This document shows positions 8,460 to 16,773 of a DNA stretch of 64,000 nucleotides, piece after piece (position 1 is the stretch's first letter; each line of letters starts with the position of its first letter). Source of the stretch: Rhodovulum sp. (GTDB lineage: Bacteria > Pseudomonadota > Alphaproteobacteria > Rhodobacterales > Rhodobacteraceae); the NCBI GenBank assembly GCA_020637615.1, contig JACKKC010000001.1:124001-188000 (forward strand), given 5' to 3'. Position numbers and translations under genes: made by a program. The notes beneath the pieces were generated by a model that did no database searches, was not told the DNA's origin, and saw only the letters and a list, made by a program, of their open reading frames with translations.

Positions 8460-9256
8460 CGGTCGTCGTCCTTCTTGTTCTCGCCTGTCGCGGCGATGGT
8501 ATGCGCGTCCGAGAGCTCTGCCGCTCCTTCCGGGTCCTCGTCTGCGGGTACTCCCGCATAGGCCCGCCAGAGGTCGGGACGACGTTCCTTGGTCAGCCTC
8601 TCCGCCTGCTCGCGCCGCCATGCGGCGATCCGCCCGTGATGTCCCGAGAGGAGAACCTCGGGGATCGCGAGCCCTTCCCAGGCGGTCGGGCGCGTGTATT
8701 GCGGGTGCTCCAGAAGGCCGTGCGAGAAACTTTCCTCGCAGAGCGAATCCGGATTGCCCAGAACGCGCCCTATAAGCCGAACGCTTGCCTCGATCAAGAC
8801 CATCGCGGCGAGATCGCCGCCGGTCAGCACATAGTCCCCGATCGAGACCTCCTCGACCGCGCGGGCGGTGAGGATCCGCTCGTCCAGCCCCTCGAACCGG
8901 CCGCAGAGCAGAGTGACGCCCGCGCCTTCGGCCAGCCGCCGGGCCATCGCCTGATCGAAGCGCCGGCCGCGAGGCGAGAGGGCGATCACCGGCCAGCGAT
9001 GGCGGGGGAGGCCGCTCTCCGCCGCATCGAGCGCGCGCGCGACCACGTCCGGCCGCAGCACCATGCCGGCGCCGCCGCCTGCAGGCGTATCGTCGACGGT
9101 GCGGTGGCGGTCGGTGGCGAAGTCGCGCAGGCCCAGCGTTTCCAGCTGCCAGAGGCCGTCCGCCAGCGCCCGCCCGATCAGCGAATGCCCCAGCGCGCCG
9201 GGATAGATCTCCGGCAGGAGCGTGATCACCCGCGCGGTCCAGGGCGGATCAGCCAT
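8456..9256 (-). CDS. trmD: tRNA (guanine-37-N1)-methyltransferase TrmD
   Basis: TrmD makes m1G37 in tRNAs reading CNN and similar codons, preventing +1 frameshifts. The 266-residue SPOUT methyltransferase shows the knot motifs LLCGRFEGLDERIL and IGDYVLTGGDLAAM and the substrate-loop GGGAGMVLRP. The ATG at 9256 gives normal length and overlaps rimM by eight bases; the frame continues 51 codons upstream inside rimM without matching the family. Confidence 0.95.
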   Translation of the reverse strand: MADPPWTARVITLLPEIYPGALGHSLIGRALADGLWQLETLGLRDFATDRHRTVDDTPAGGGAGMVLRPDVVARALDAAESGLPRHRWPVIALSPRGRRFDQAMARRLAEGAGVTLLCGRFEGLDERILTARAVEEVSIGDYVLTGGDLAAMVLIEASVRLIGRVLGNPDSLCEESFSHGLLEHPQYTRPTAWEGLAIPEVLLSGHHGRIAAWRREQAERLTKERRPDLWRAYAGVPADEDPEGAAELSDAHTIAATGENKKDDDR

Positions 9257-9770
9257 GCTCGTCCCCGACGAGGCCGCCCGGCGGGTCGGCGACGATCCGG
9301 CCCGCGGCGAGATCGACGGTGGGCACGGCCTCGCGGGTGAAGGGCAGCAGGAGCTCCGCCGCACCCGGCCGGGCGATCTCGAGGATGTCGCCGGCACCGT
9401 GGTCGGCAACCGCCCGGACCCGGCCCAGGACCGCGCCGCCGGTATCCACCACTTCGAGCCCGATCAGGTCGGCGTGATAGAACTCGTCCTCGACGAGCGG
9501 CGGCAGGTTCCCGCGCCGGGTATGGAGCCGGGTGCCCTTCAGCGCCTCCGCCGCCTCGCGGGAGGCGATGCCCGTCAGCCGCGCCGCGAAGGCGCCCGCC
9601 AGCGGCTTCAGCAGGGTGACCCCGAAGCTGCGCCCGTCCTCGGTGAGCAACGGGCCATAGCCCGCGATCGCCGCGGGATCGGCGCAGAAGGACTTGAGGC
9701 GCACCGCGCCCTGGACGCCCCAGGCCCCGGCGATCGCGCCGAGGCACACCAGATCATCCGGTGCGGGCAT
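9249..9770 (-). CDS. rimM: Ribosome maturation factor RimM
   Basis: RimM binds S19 during 30S maturation. The 173-residue protein has an N-terminal barrel beginning CLGAIAGAWGVQGAVRLKSF and a C-terminal PRC-barrel with EFYHADLIGL and LLPFTREAVP. The position between rpsP and trmD is the standard one. Confidence 0.94.
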   Translation of the reverse strand: MPAPDDLVCLGAIAGAWGVQGAVRLKSFCADPAAIAGYGPLLTEDGRSFGVTLLKPLAGAFAARLTGIASREAAEALKGTRLHTRRGNLPPLVEDEFYHADLIGLEVVDTGGAVLGRVRAVADHGAGDILEIARPGAAELLLPFTREAVPTVDLAAGRIVADPPGGLVGDEHG

Positions 9771-9784
9771 CCGGCGCGCGCCGG

Positions 9785-10141
9785 CTACTCGGCGGAAACG
9801 GCGGCCGCGGCCTTCTCCGCGCGGGCCTTGGCGCGTTCGACCGCGGCCTTGCCCGGCTCGCCGGCCTTGGGATTGGAGCGGACGGTCTTCTCGACGATGC
9901 CCGCCGCCTCGAGGAAGCGCGCGACGCGATCGGTGGTCTGGGCGCCTTGGGACAGCCAGTATTTCACCCGCTCGACGTCCATCTTCACCCGGTTTTCGTT
10001 GTCCTTGGGCAGGAGCGGGTCATAGGTGCCGAGCTTTTCGAGGAAGCGGCCGTCGCGCGCCATGCGGCTGTCGGCGGCGACGATGGAATAATGCGGGCGT
10101 TTCTTGGACCCGCCGCGGGCGAGCCGGATCTTCATGGCCAT
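9785..10141 (-). CDS. rpsP: 30S ribosomal protein S16
   Basis: The 118-residue S16 opens MAMKIRLARGGSKKRPHYSI and carries the family motifs FLEKLGTYDP and VKYWLSQGAQTTDRVA. An Ala/Lys-rich extension of about 35 residues at the C-terminus is common in alphaproteobacteria. It lies six bases after aroQ. Confidence 0.96.
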   Translation of the reverse strand: MAMKIRLARGGSKKRPHYSIVAADSRMARDGRFLEKLGTYDPLLPKDNENRVKMDVERVKYWLSQGAQTTDRVARFLEAAGIVEKTVRSNPKAGEPGKAAVERAKARAEKAAAAVSAE

Positions 10142-10147
10142 GTGGGT

Positions 10148-10480
10148 TCACTCCTGTTCATGGGTCGGGTTGGGCGGTCGCCCGTCTTCGAGATGCCTCT
10201 CGTGGTGCCTGATCACTTCGGAGATGATGAAGGCCAGGAATTTCTTGGCGAAGGCCGGGTCGAGGTTGGCCTCGGCCGCCAGCCGCTCGAGCCGGGCGAT
10301 CTGGTCCGCCTCGCGCGTGGGGTCGGAGGGCGGCAGGCCGTGCTCGGCCTTGAGCCGCCCGACCGCCTGCGTGTGCTTGAACCGCTCGGCGAGCGTGAAG
10401 ACCAGGATCGCGTCCAGCCGGTCGATCGAATCGCGATGGCCGTGGAGCAGCTCGGCGGCGCGGCGGGTGGCATCGGTCAT
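10148..10480 (-). CDS. Chorismate mutase, AroQ class
   Basis: Chorismate mutase converts chorismate to prephenate for phenylalanine and tyrosine synthesis. The 110-residue all-helical protein shows the AroQ pattern: R16-IDRLDAILVFTLAER in helix 1, the VGRLKAEHGLPPSDPTRE segment with the conserved Lys, and a C-terminal helix ending FLAFIISEVIRHHE. Its ATG overlaps the stop of the 35-codon frame upstream by four bases (ATGA). Confidence 0.88.
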   Translation of the reverse strand: MTDATRRAAELLHGHRDSIDRLDAILVFTLAERFKHTQAVGRLKAEHGLPPSDPTREADQIARLERLAAEANLDPAFAKKFLAFIISEVIRHHERHLEDGRPPNPTHEQE

Positions 10481-10584
10481 GCCAGGGCCTCCGGCGCCCG
10501 CATGCCGCGGAGCGCGTCGAGCACGCCGCCATGGTGCGCGCGCAGGGTCGGCCGGTCGGCGTCCGGGGAGGGGAGCGCGGTCAC
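10477..10584 (-). CDS. 35-codon reading frame joining ffh to aroQ; possible remnant
   Basis: This frame starts with GTG at 10584, which overlaps the ffh stop by four bases (GTGA), and ends with TGA at 10477, which overlaps the aroQ start by four bases (ATGA). It would encode VTALPSPDADRPTLRAHHGG and then 15 more residues. Fitting the gap exactly with coupled overlaps on both sides is hard to explain as chance. In related Rhodobacterales, as I recall, a GNAT acetyltransferase gene often occupies this slot, so it may be an in-frame deletion product of that gene or a relay for translational coupling. Function is unknown. Confidence 0.5.
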   Translation of the reverse strand: MTALPSPDADRPTLRAHHGGVLDALRGMRAPEALA

Positions 10585-12053
10585 TTCTTGCGCCCCAGCC
10601 CGCTCAGCCCCGGCGGGAGGGCCATGCCGGGCGGAAGCGCCGGGCCGCCGCCGGGAAGCCCTCCGGTGCCCCCCATCGGGGCACCCGGCATGCCGGCCGC
10701 GCCCTTGCCGAGCAGCGCCCCGAGCCCCCCGCGCATCAGGCCCTTCTTGCCCATGCCGCCCATCTTCTTCATCACGTCCGCCATCTGGCGGTGCATCTTC
10801 AGGAGGCGGTTGAGCTCCTGCACCTCGAGCCCCGCGCCCGCGGCGATGCGCTTCTTGCGGCTCGCCTGCAGCAGGTCCGGGGAGCGGCGCTCCTTCTTGG
10901 TCATCGAATTGATCAGCGCGATCTGGCGGCGGAGCACGGTGTCGTCGAAGCCCGCCTCGTCCATCTGCCGCTGCATCTTGGCCATGCCGGGCATCATGCC
11001 CATGAGGCCCTGCATGCCGCCCATCTTCAGCATCTGCTCCAGCTGGCCCTTGAGGTCGTTCATGTTGAACTGACCCTTCTGGAAGCGCTTCATCATGCGC
11101 TCGGCCGCCTCGGCCTCCAGCGTCTCCTGCGCCTTCTCGACCAGCGCGACGATGTCGCCCATGCCGAGGATGCGGCCGGCGACGCGCTCGGGGTGGAACT
11201 CCTCCAGCGCATCCATCTTCTCGCCGAGCCCGACGAAGCGGATCGGCTTGCCGGTCACCGCGCGCATGGAGAGCGCGGCGCCGCCGCGGCCGTCGCCGTC
11301 CATGCGGGTGAGGACGACCCCGGAGATGCCCACCCGCCCGTCGAACTGCTCGGCGACATTGACGGCGTCCTGGCCGGTGAGCCCGTCGACCACCAGCAGC
11401 GTCTCATGCGGCTTGGTGGCGTCGCGCACCGCGGCGACCTCGGCCATCAGCGCGTCGTCGACATGGAGCCGGCCCGCGGTGTCGAGCATGACCACGTCGT
11501 AGCCGGCAAGCGTCGCCTGCTGCTTCGCGCGCCTGGCGATGGCCACGGCATCCTGTCCGGGCACGATCGGCAGGGTGTCGACGCCCACCTGGGTCCCGAG
11601 GACGGCGAGCTGCTCCATCGCGGCGGGGCGGCGGGTGTCGAGCGAGGCCATCAGGACGCGCTTGCCCTCGCGCTCCTTCAGGCGGCGGGCGAGCTTGGCG
11701 GTGGTCGTGGTCTTGCCCGAGCCCTGCAGCCCGACCATCAGGATCGGCGCCGGCGGGCTGTCGATGCGCATCGCCGCCAGCGCGCCCTCGCCGCCGAGCA
11801 CGTGGATCAGTTCGTCATGCACGATCTTGACGACCTGCTGGCCGGGCGTGACCGACTTGGTGACCGCCTGGCCGCGCGCCTTGTCCGCCACGCGCTTGAC
11901 GAAATCGCGCGCCACCGGCAGCGAGACATCGGCCTCGAGCAGCGCCACGCGCACCTCGCGCAGCGCGGTGGCGATGTCGTCATCGCTGAGCGCGCCCTGG
12001 CGCGTGAGCTTGCCGAAGACGCCGGAAAGCCGGTCGCTCAGGTTCTCGAACAT
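10581..12053 (-). CDS. ffh: Signal recognition particle protein Ffh
   Basis: Ffh binds signal peptides and 4.5S RNA and docks with FtsY at the membrane. The 490-residue protein has an N domain, a G domain with GLQGSGKTT (about 109-117), DTRRPAAMEQL, DTAGR and TRMDGDGRGG motifs, and a Met-rich M domain from about residue 300. The C-terminal 50 residues are Gly/Pro/Met-rich low complexity. It is the first gene of the ribosomal-protein operon. Confidence 0.96.
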   Translation of the reverse strand: MFENLSDRLSGVFGKLTRQGALSDDDIATALREVRVALLEADVSLPVARDFVKRVADKARGQAVTKSVTPGQQVVKIVHDELIHVLGGEGALAAMRIDSPPAPILMVGLQGSGKTTTTAKLARRLKEREGKRVLMASLDTRRPAAMEQLAVLGTQVGVDTLPIVPGQDAVAIARRAKQQATLAGYDVVMLDTAGRLHVDDALMAEVAAVRDATKPHETLLVVDGLTGQDAVNVAEQFDGRVGISGVVLTRMDGDGRGGAALSMRAVTGKPIRFVGLGEKMDALEEFHPERVAGRILGMGDIVALVEKAQETLEAEAAERMMKRFQKGQFNMNDLKGQLEQMLKMGGMQGLMGMMPGMAKMQRQMDEAGFDDTVLRRQIALINSMTKKERRSPDLLQASRKKRIAAGAGLEVQELNRLLKMHRQMADVMKKMGGMGKKGLMRGGLGALLGKGAAGMPGAPMGGTGGLPGGGPALPPGMALPPGLSGLGRKK

Positions 12054-12192
12054 GCGCCTGCCCTCGCGAAACGCCTTCGGCGCCCTGCGGCGCCACCAAT
12101 GACCGGATGCGCCGGTGGGCGCGACGCGCTGACCGACGGCGATCCTGCACTTTCAGGACCGGAAGAGACGACCTCTCCGGGATTCCGCGCCG

Positions 12193-12221
12193 CAGTTATG
12201 CGACCGGGGGCCTGGCGTCAA
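12193..12221 (-). promoter_or_regulatory. Probable promoter of the ffh operon
   Basis: On the minus strand TTGACG (12216-12221) is followed after 17 bases by TAACTG (12193-12198), about 140 bases upstream of the ffh start codon. The -35 is good and the -10 is modest. Confidence 0.4.
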
Positions 12222-12229
12222 GTGTCGGG

Positions 12230-12646
12230 TCAGGTCAGGCCGCCGCGCGCGATCATCTCGGCGGCGAAATTGTCGTAGGCCGCACGCCAGGCGCCCTGCA
12301 GGTCCGGCGTGAAGGCCGGACCGAGCGCCTCGCCGAGCGTGACCATCAGCGCCGAGCCCATCGGCGCGAAATGCGCGGCCCGGACGCCGATGCCGGCATG
12401 GGCCCGGGCGAGGCCTTCGAGCTCCGGCCCCAGGGCCTCCGGGTCGTCGAGAAGATCGGCGATGGTGGCGAGCGTCGACATGAAGCGCATGCCCTGATCG
12501 TCCAGGTCGCCGCGGAAGAGTTGGCGCAGTTCCGGCGCGATCGCGAAGAGGTTGTCGTAAAAGCTGCTCGATGCCGGCGCGATCTGCTCCCGGATCATCG
12601 GCAGGCTTTCCCGGATCTTGCGAATGTCCGCCGCACTGACTGCCAT
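12230..12646 (-). CDS. Single-domain bacterial haemoglobin (Vitreoscilla type)
   Basis: This 138-residue cytoplasmic globin matches the Vitreoscilla haemoglobin pattern across its length: FYDNLFAIAPELRQLF with the B10 tyrosine at 30, Gln51 in the distal region, and a proximal histidine at 83 in the segment HAGIGVRAAHF. There is no flavin reductase domain, so it is not a flavohaemoglobin. Such globins bind oxygen or nitric oxide at low oxygen tension. The FNR-like box upstream agrees with that role. The exact physiological ligand cannot be told from sequence. Confidence 0.88.
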   Translation of the reverse strand: MAVSAADIRKIRESLPMIREQIAPASSSFYDNLFAIAPELRQLFRGDLDDQGMRFMSTLATIADLLDDPEALGPELEGLARAHAGIGVRAAHFAPMGSALMVTLGEALGPAFTPDLQGAWRAAYDNFAAEMIARGGLT

Positions 12647-12705
12647 GTGATCCGTCCTTCCCCGCCGCGAATGCCGGATCTGAGCACGGGCGGCGGCGTC
12701 CTGCC

Positions 12706-12719
12706 TTGATCTAACTCAA
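12706..12719. promoter_or_regulatory. FNR/FnrL-like box before the globin gene
   Basis: TTGATCTAACTCAA matches the FNR-type half-sites TTGAT-N4-ATCAA at nine of ten positions. Its centre is 66 bases upstream of the globin start. A class II arrangement (centre at -41.5) would place the transcript start near 12671 and the -10 near 12678-12683 (TCAGAT on the minus strand). Confidence 0.6.
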
Positions 12720-12745
12720 GAGCCCGGGGAGGCGGGCTCCGGCGC

Positions 12746-13987
12746 TCAGGCCGCGACCGGATCGGGCGGGGTCTCGCGCACCGCGAGATTGACCGCGACG
12801 GAGAAGGCGCCCACGCCGATGCCCACCCACCAGACCAGGTCGTAGCTGCCGAAGCGGTCATAGAAGGCGCCGCCCAGCCAGACGCCGACGAAGGAGCCGA
12901 ACTGGTGCGACAGGAACACGAGCCCGTAAAGCGTGCCCATGTAGCGCACGCCCCAGATCTGGGCCACCAGCCCGCTGGTCAGCGGCACGGTGGCGAGCCA
13001 GAGCGCGCCCATGATCAGCGAGAAGACCAGCACGCTCGCGGGCGTCATCGGCGCGAGGATGAAGGCGGCCGACACCAGCGTGCGCGCGACGTAGATCTGG
13101 GCGAGCAGGTATTTCTTGCGGAAGACCTGCCCCAGCGCTCCGGCCGCCAGCGTGCCGCCGATATTGGCGAGCCCGATCACCGCCAGCGCCACGGCGCCGA
13201 GTGCGGATGTGGTGGTGATGCCGAGCCCGGCCAGCATCGAGCCCGGAGCGATCGGCCCGCAGACCTCGGCGATGAAGGCCGGGAAATGCGCGGTGATGAA
13301 GCCGAGCTGGTAGCCGCAGGAGAAGAAGCCGAGGGCGAGCAGCGTGAAGCTCGGATCGCGCAGCGCCCGGCCGACGGCGCGGCCCATGGGCTCGCCCGGC
13401 GCTGCGGGATCGGCGCGCGCCGGGCCCGCCAGCATCGGCAGCAACAGGAGCGTCAGCAGGATCGCCGCGGCGAAGACCAGAAAGACCGATGACCAGGGCA
13501 TGACCGCGAGCAGGCGCTCGGCCGCCAGCGGGCCGACCACCTGCCCGGCGGAGCCCGCCGCCGAGGCGACCCCGAGCGCCATCGACCGCCGCTCCGGCGC
13601 CACCGCACGCCCGATGATGGCGAGAATCAGCCCGAAGCCGGTCCCGGCGATGCCGAATCCGATCAGCACGTTGTAGATCTGATGCGCCTGCGGCGAGACC
13701 GCCCCCGCCGAGAGCACCAGCCCGGCGGCGTAGAAGACGGCGCCGGCCGTGATCGCCAGCCGGTCGCCGAAGCGCTCGGCCAGCGCGCCGAAGGCCGGCT
13801 GGCCGAACCCCCAGGCGAGGTTCTGGATGGCGATGGCCAGCGAGAATTCCGCGCGCGGCCAGCCGAACTCGCCGGCGATGGGGATCTGGAACAGCCCGAA
13901 GCTCGCGCGGATGCCGAAATTCACCAGAAGGATGACGCAGCCCGCCACCATCACCGGCGTGAAGAGCGTGGCACGGGCAGCAGGCAT
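12746..13987 (-). CDS. MFS transporter, OxlT/monocarboxylate-like
   Basis: The 413-residue inner-membrane protein has twelve predicted transmembrane segments. A GALAERFGDR loop sits between helices 2 and 3, and the GLVAQIWGVRYMGTLYGLVF segment resembles oxalate/formate antiporter-like MFS carriers. The substrate cannot be assigned. The ATG at 13987 is preferred because the hydrophobic first helix follows shortly; a GTG at 14026 would add 13 Arg/Pro-rich residues. Confidence 0.82.
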   Translation of the reverse strand: MPAARATLFTPVMVAGCVILLVNFGIRASFGLFQIPIAGEFGWPRAEFSLAIAIQNLAWGFGQPAFGALAERFGDRLAITAGAVFYAAGLVLSAGAVSPQAHQIYNVLIGFGIAGTGFGLILAIIGRAVAPERRSMALGVASAAGSAGQVVGPLAAERLLAVMPWSSVFLVFAAAILLTLLLLPMLAGPARADPAAPGEPMGRAVGRALRDPSFTLLALGFFSCGYQLGFITAHFPAFIAEVCGPIAPGSMLAGLGITTTSALGAVALAVIGLANIGGTLAAGALGQVFRKKYLLAQIYVARTLVSAAFILAPMTPASVLVFSLIMGALWLATVPLTSGLVAQIWGVRYMGTLYGLVFLSHQFGSFVGVWLGGAFYDRFGSYDLVWWVGIGVGAFSVAVNLAVRETPPDPVAA

Positions 13988-14162
13988 CGGGGGCGCTCTT
14001 CGGGGGATCGGTCTGGAGGGCGACACTGGGGCATCCCCCGGAGGGCAGTCAAATCAGTAATCGTTGGCCGGGGCATCACGATCGGCGATGGCCGCATCCC
14101 GGCCGGGACGTTGACGCGCCGCCTTCACCTGTTACGGATGGGCGGATGCCACGGAGGCCGCC

Positions 14163-14882
14163 ATGACCGCATTTCTCTTCCGCGACGATGCCTATCTGGC
14201 GGAATGCGACGCGATCGTGCTGGCCGCGGGCGAGGGCGGATTCGAGCTCGACCGCACGGTGTTCTATGCCGCCTCCGGCGGCCAGCCTGGCGATACCGGC
14301 CGATCGGTCATGGCGGACGGGCGCGAGGTCGCGGTGACCGGCACCGTGCATCCCGACGGCGACCGCGAAAGGGTGCTGCATCTGGCCGAGGGCGGGCTGC
14401 CCGAGCCCGGCGAGCGGCTGCGGCTCGTGCTCGACTGGCCGCGGCGGCACCGGCTGATGCGGATGCACAGCGCGCTTCATCTCTTGTCGGTGGTGCTGCC
14501 CTACGGGGTGACCGGCGGCGCGATCGGCGAGGAGCGCGGGCGGCTCGATTTCGACATGCCCGAGCCGCCGGAAGACCCGGCCGCGATCGAGGCGGCGCTC
14601 AACGCGCTGGTCGCGGCCGATCTCGAAGTGAGCGCGGAATGGATCACCGAGGCCGAGCTCGCGGCCCGGCCGGAAATGGTCAAGACCATGAAGGTCAAGC
14701 CGCCCACGGGCCAGGGCAGGGTCCGGCTGATCCGGATCGGCACCGGCGAGGGGACGGTCGACCTGCAGCCCTGCGGCGGCACGCATGTGCGCCGGACCGG
14801 CGAGATCGGCGGGATCCGCATCGGCAAGATCGAGAAGAAAGGCCGCGAGAACCGCCGCGTGAACATCCATCTGACGGAATAG
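14163..14882 (+). CDS. Alanyl-tRNA editing protein AlaX
   Basis: AlaX is a free-standing editing domain that hydrolyses Ser-tRNA(Ala) or Gly-tRNA(Ala). The 239-residue protein has the zinc ligands HSALH (102-106) and C204-GGTH208, plus an N-terminal segment with FYAASGGQPGD as in the AlaX-M group. Nine bases separate it from zapE on the same strand. No aminoacylation domain is present. Confidence 0.9.
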   Translation: MTAFLFRDDAYLAECDAIVLAAGEGGFELDRTVFYAASGGQPGDTGRSVMADGREVAVTGTVHPDGDRERVLHLAEGGLPEPGERLRLVLDWPRRHRLMRMHSALHLLSVVLPYGVTGGAIGEERGRLDFDMPEPPEDPAAIEAALNALVAADLEVSAEWITEAELAARPEMVKTMKVKPPTGQGRVRLIRIGTGEGTVDLQPCGGTHVRRTGEIGGIRIGKIEKKGRENRRVNIHLTE

Positions 14883-14890
14883 AATCCCCC

Positions 14891-16003
14891 ATGAACGAAG
14901 GCCCCATGGCCCTCTACCGCGGCCGGGTCGCGGCGGGGGCGTTCCGCCCGGACCCGGCGCAGCGGCGCGCGGTCGAGGAATTGCAGCTGCTGCACATGCG
15001 GCTCGGCGACTACAACCCCGCGCGCCCGAAGCGGGTGGGGCTCGGGCTCTTCGGCTGGGGCCGCGACCGGCTGGTCGAGAAATCGGTCCCCGGCCTCTAC
15101 ATCTACGGCGACGTCGGCCGCGGCAAGTCGATGCTGATGGATCTCTTCTTCGACGCGGCCCCGGTCGCGCCGAAGCGGCGGGTGCATTTCCATGCCTTCA
15201 TGCAGGAGGCCCATGCCGCCATCCACGCGGCCCGGCAGCGCGGGGCGGAGGATCCGGTGCGCGAGGTGGCCGATGCCATCGCCGACGGCGCGACGCTGCT
15301 CGCCTTCGACGAGATGCAGATCACCGACATCACCGACGCCATGCTGGTGGGGCGGCTCTTCGAGCGGCTCTTCGCGCGCGGGGTGGTGGTGGTCACGACC
15401 TCGAACCGCCATCCGGACGAGCTCTACAAGGACGGGCTGAACCGGCATCTCTTCCTGCCCTTCGTCGCGATGCTCAAGGAGCGCCTCGAGGTGCACCATC
15501 TCGAAGGCCGCACCGATCACCGGCTGGATCGCGCGGCGGGCGAGGAGGTCTATTTCACGCCGCTGGGGCCGGCGGCGACCGCGGCGCTCGATGCGGCCTG
15601 GTCGCGGCATGCCGCGGGTGACGGCGCGCCGCGCACCCTGATGGTGACGGGGCGGGCGGTCGAGATTCCGCTCGCCGCGAATGCGGTCGCGCGCGCCTGC
15701 TTCGAGGTGCTCTGCTGCCGGCCGCTTGGCGCGGCGGATTACCTCGCGATCGCGGCGGCCTTCCGCGTGGTGATCCTCGACGACATCCCGCGCCTGTCGC
15801 GGTCGCGCAGCAACGAGGCGAAGCGTTTCGTCACGCTGATCGACGCGCTCTACGAGGCCAGGGTCCTCCTGATCGCCTCGGCGGCAACCGTGCCCGAGGA
15901 GCTCTACGAGGAGGGCGAGGGCGCCTTCGAGTTCCGCCGGACCGTGTCCCGGCTCCACGAGATGCGCTCCGCCACCTGGGCGGGCAGCCCCGCGCAGGCA
16001 TGA
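14891..16003 (+). CDS. zapE: Cell division protein ZapE (AFG1-like ATPase)
   Basis: ZapE is an AAA-type ATPase associated with the Z-ring in bacteria and related to mitochondrial AFG1/LACE1. The 370-residue protein has Walker A GDVGRGKS (73-80), Walker B LLAFDE (about 136-141), a TTSNRHPDELYKDGLNR sensor segment and the family-specific ASAATVPEELYEEGEGAFEF region near the end. In many alphaproteobacteria this gene lies near sdh-mdh-suc genes; here it follows alaX. Confidence 0.92.
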   Translation: MNEGPMALYRGRVAAGAFRPDPAQRRAVEELQLLHMRLGDYNPARPKRVGLGLFGWGRDRLVEKSVPGLYIYGDVGRGKSMLMDLFFDAAPVAPKRRVHFHAFMQEAHAAIHAARQRGAEDPVREVADAIADGATLLAFDEMQITDITDAMLVGRLFERLFARGVVVVTTSNRHPDELYKDGLNRHLFLPFVAMLKERLEVHHLEGRTDHRLDRAAGEEVYFTPLGPAATAALDAAWSRHAAGDGAPRTLMVTGRAVEIPLAANAVARACFEVLCCRPLGAADYLAIAAAFRVVILDDIPRLSRSRSNEAKRFVTLIDALYEARVLLIASAATVPEELYEEGEGAFEFRRTVSRLHEMRSATWAGSPAQA

Positions 16004-16052
16004 CCGGCCCGATCCACCCGCGAGACGTCGGGGAATGCGCGCGGATGCGACG

Positions 16053-16772
16053 TCAGCTCCGCCGGCGCCCGGCCTTTTTGGGGCGTATCCTTACGCCCTT
16101 CGTGCGGTCCAGGTCGAAGCGGCCGGTCGCTTCCACGAGGTCCGAGAGCTTGGGGTGCCCGTAGGTTCGGGTGTCGAATTCCGGCGAGAGATTGTTGAGC
16201 CGCTGGCCCAGCGCGCCGAGATGGAACCAGCCCTCCGCATCCTCCTCCATCTGCTCCATCGCTTTTTCCAGGAGCGCCACGGCCTCCGAGATCGGGCTGA
16301 GCGCGGCCTTGGCATCCGCGGCGTCGTCCGAGCCCAGGTTCTCGGTGAAGATGAAGCGCGTGCAGGCCTGGCGGAAGCTCTCCGGCGTCTTCTGCTGACC
16401 GATGCCGTAGACATCGACGCCCTGCTCGCGGATCCTTGCGGCGAGCCGCGTGAAGTCGCTGTCCGACGAGACGAGGCAGAAGCCGTCGAAGCGTCCCGAA
16501 TGCAGCAGGTCCATCGCGTCGATGACCAGGGTGATGTCAGTGGAGTTCTTGCCGGTGGTATAGGCGAACTGCTGCTGCGCGAGGATGGCGTGGCGGGCGA
16601 GCACCTTCTCCCAGCCCGCGAGCTGGCCCTTCGAGAAATCGCCGTAGATGCGGCGCAGGCTCGCCTCGCCGATCCTGGCCACCTCGTCGAAGAGCGCGTC
16701 GGCGATCTTCGGCGAGGTGTTGTCGGCGTCGATCAGGACGGCGAGCTTCCTGCTGCGGTCGGGGCCCGCCAT
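16053..16772 (-). CDS. NYN-domain ribonuclease-like protein with OST-HTH/LOTUS end
   Basis: The 239-residue protein has an N-terminal NYN (PIN-like) nuclease domain with acidic residues in VLIDADN (12-18), DITLVIDAMD and LVSSDSDFTRLA, the usual metal-binding sites. The C-terminal part (about 160-235), including GHPKLSDLVEAT, looks like an OST-HTH/LOTUS RNA-binding module. The ATG at 16772 lies just 1 base after the stop of the transglycosylase gene. The substrate RNA is unknown. Confidence 0.82.
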   Translation of the reverse strand: MAGPDRSRKLAVLIDADNTSPKIADALFDEVARIGEASLRRIYGDFSKGQLAGWEKVLARHAILAQQQFAYTTGKNSTDITLVIDAMDLLHSGRFDGFCLVSSDSDFTRLAARIREQGVDVYGIGQQKTPESFRQACTRFIFTENLGSDDAADAKAALSPISEAVALLEKAMEQMEEDAEGWFHLGALGQRLNNLSPEFDTRTYGHPKLSDLVEATGRFDLDRTKGVRIRPKKAGRRRS

Positions 16773-16773
16773 C

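Noticed and set aside
10104..12278. A rightward open frame of about 720 codons opposite ffh
   Set aside because: Antisense shadow rich in His, Leu and Arg; ffh on the other strand is unambiguous.
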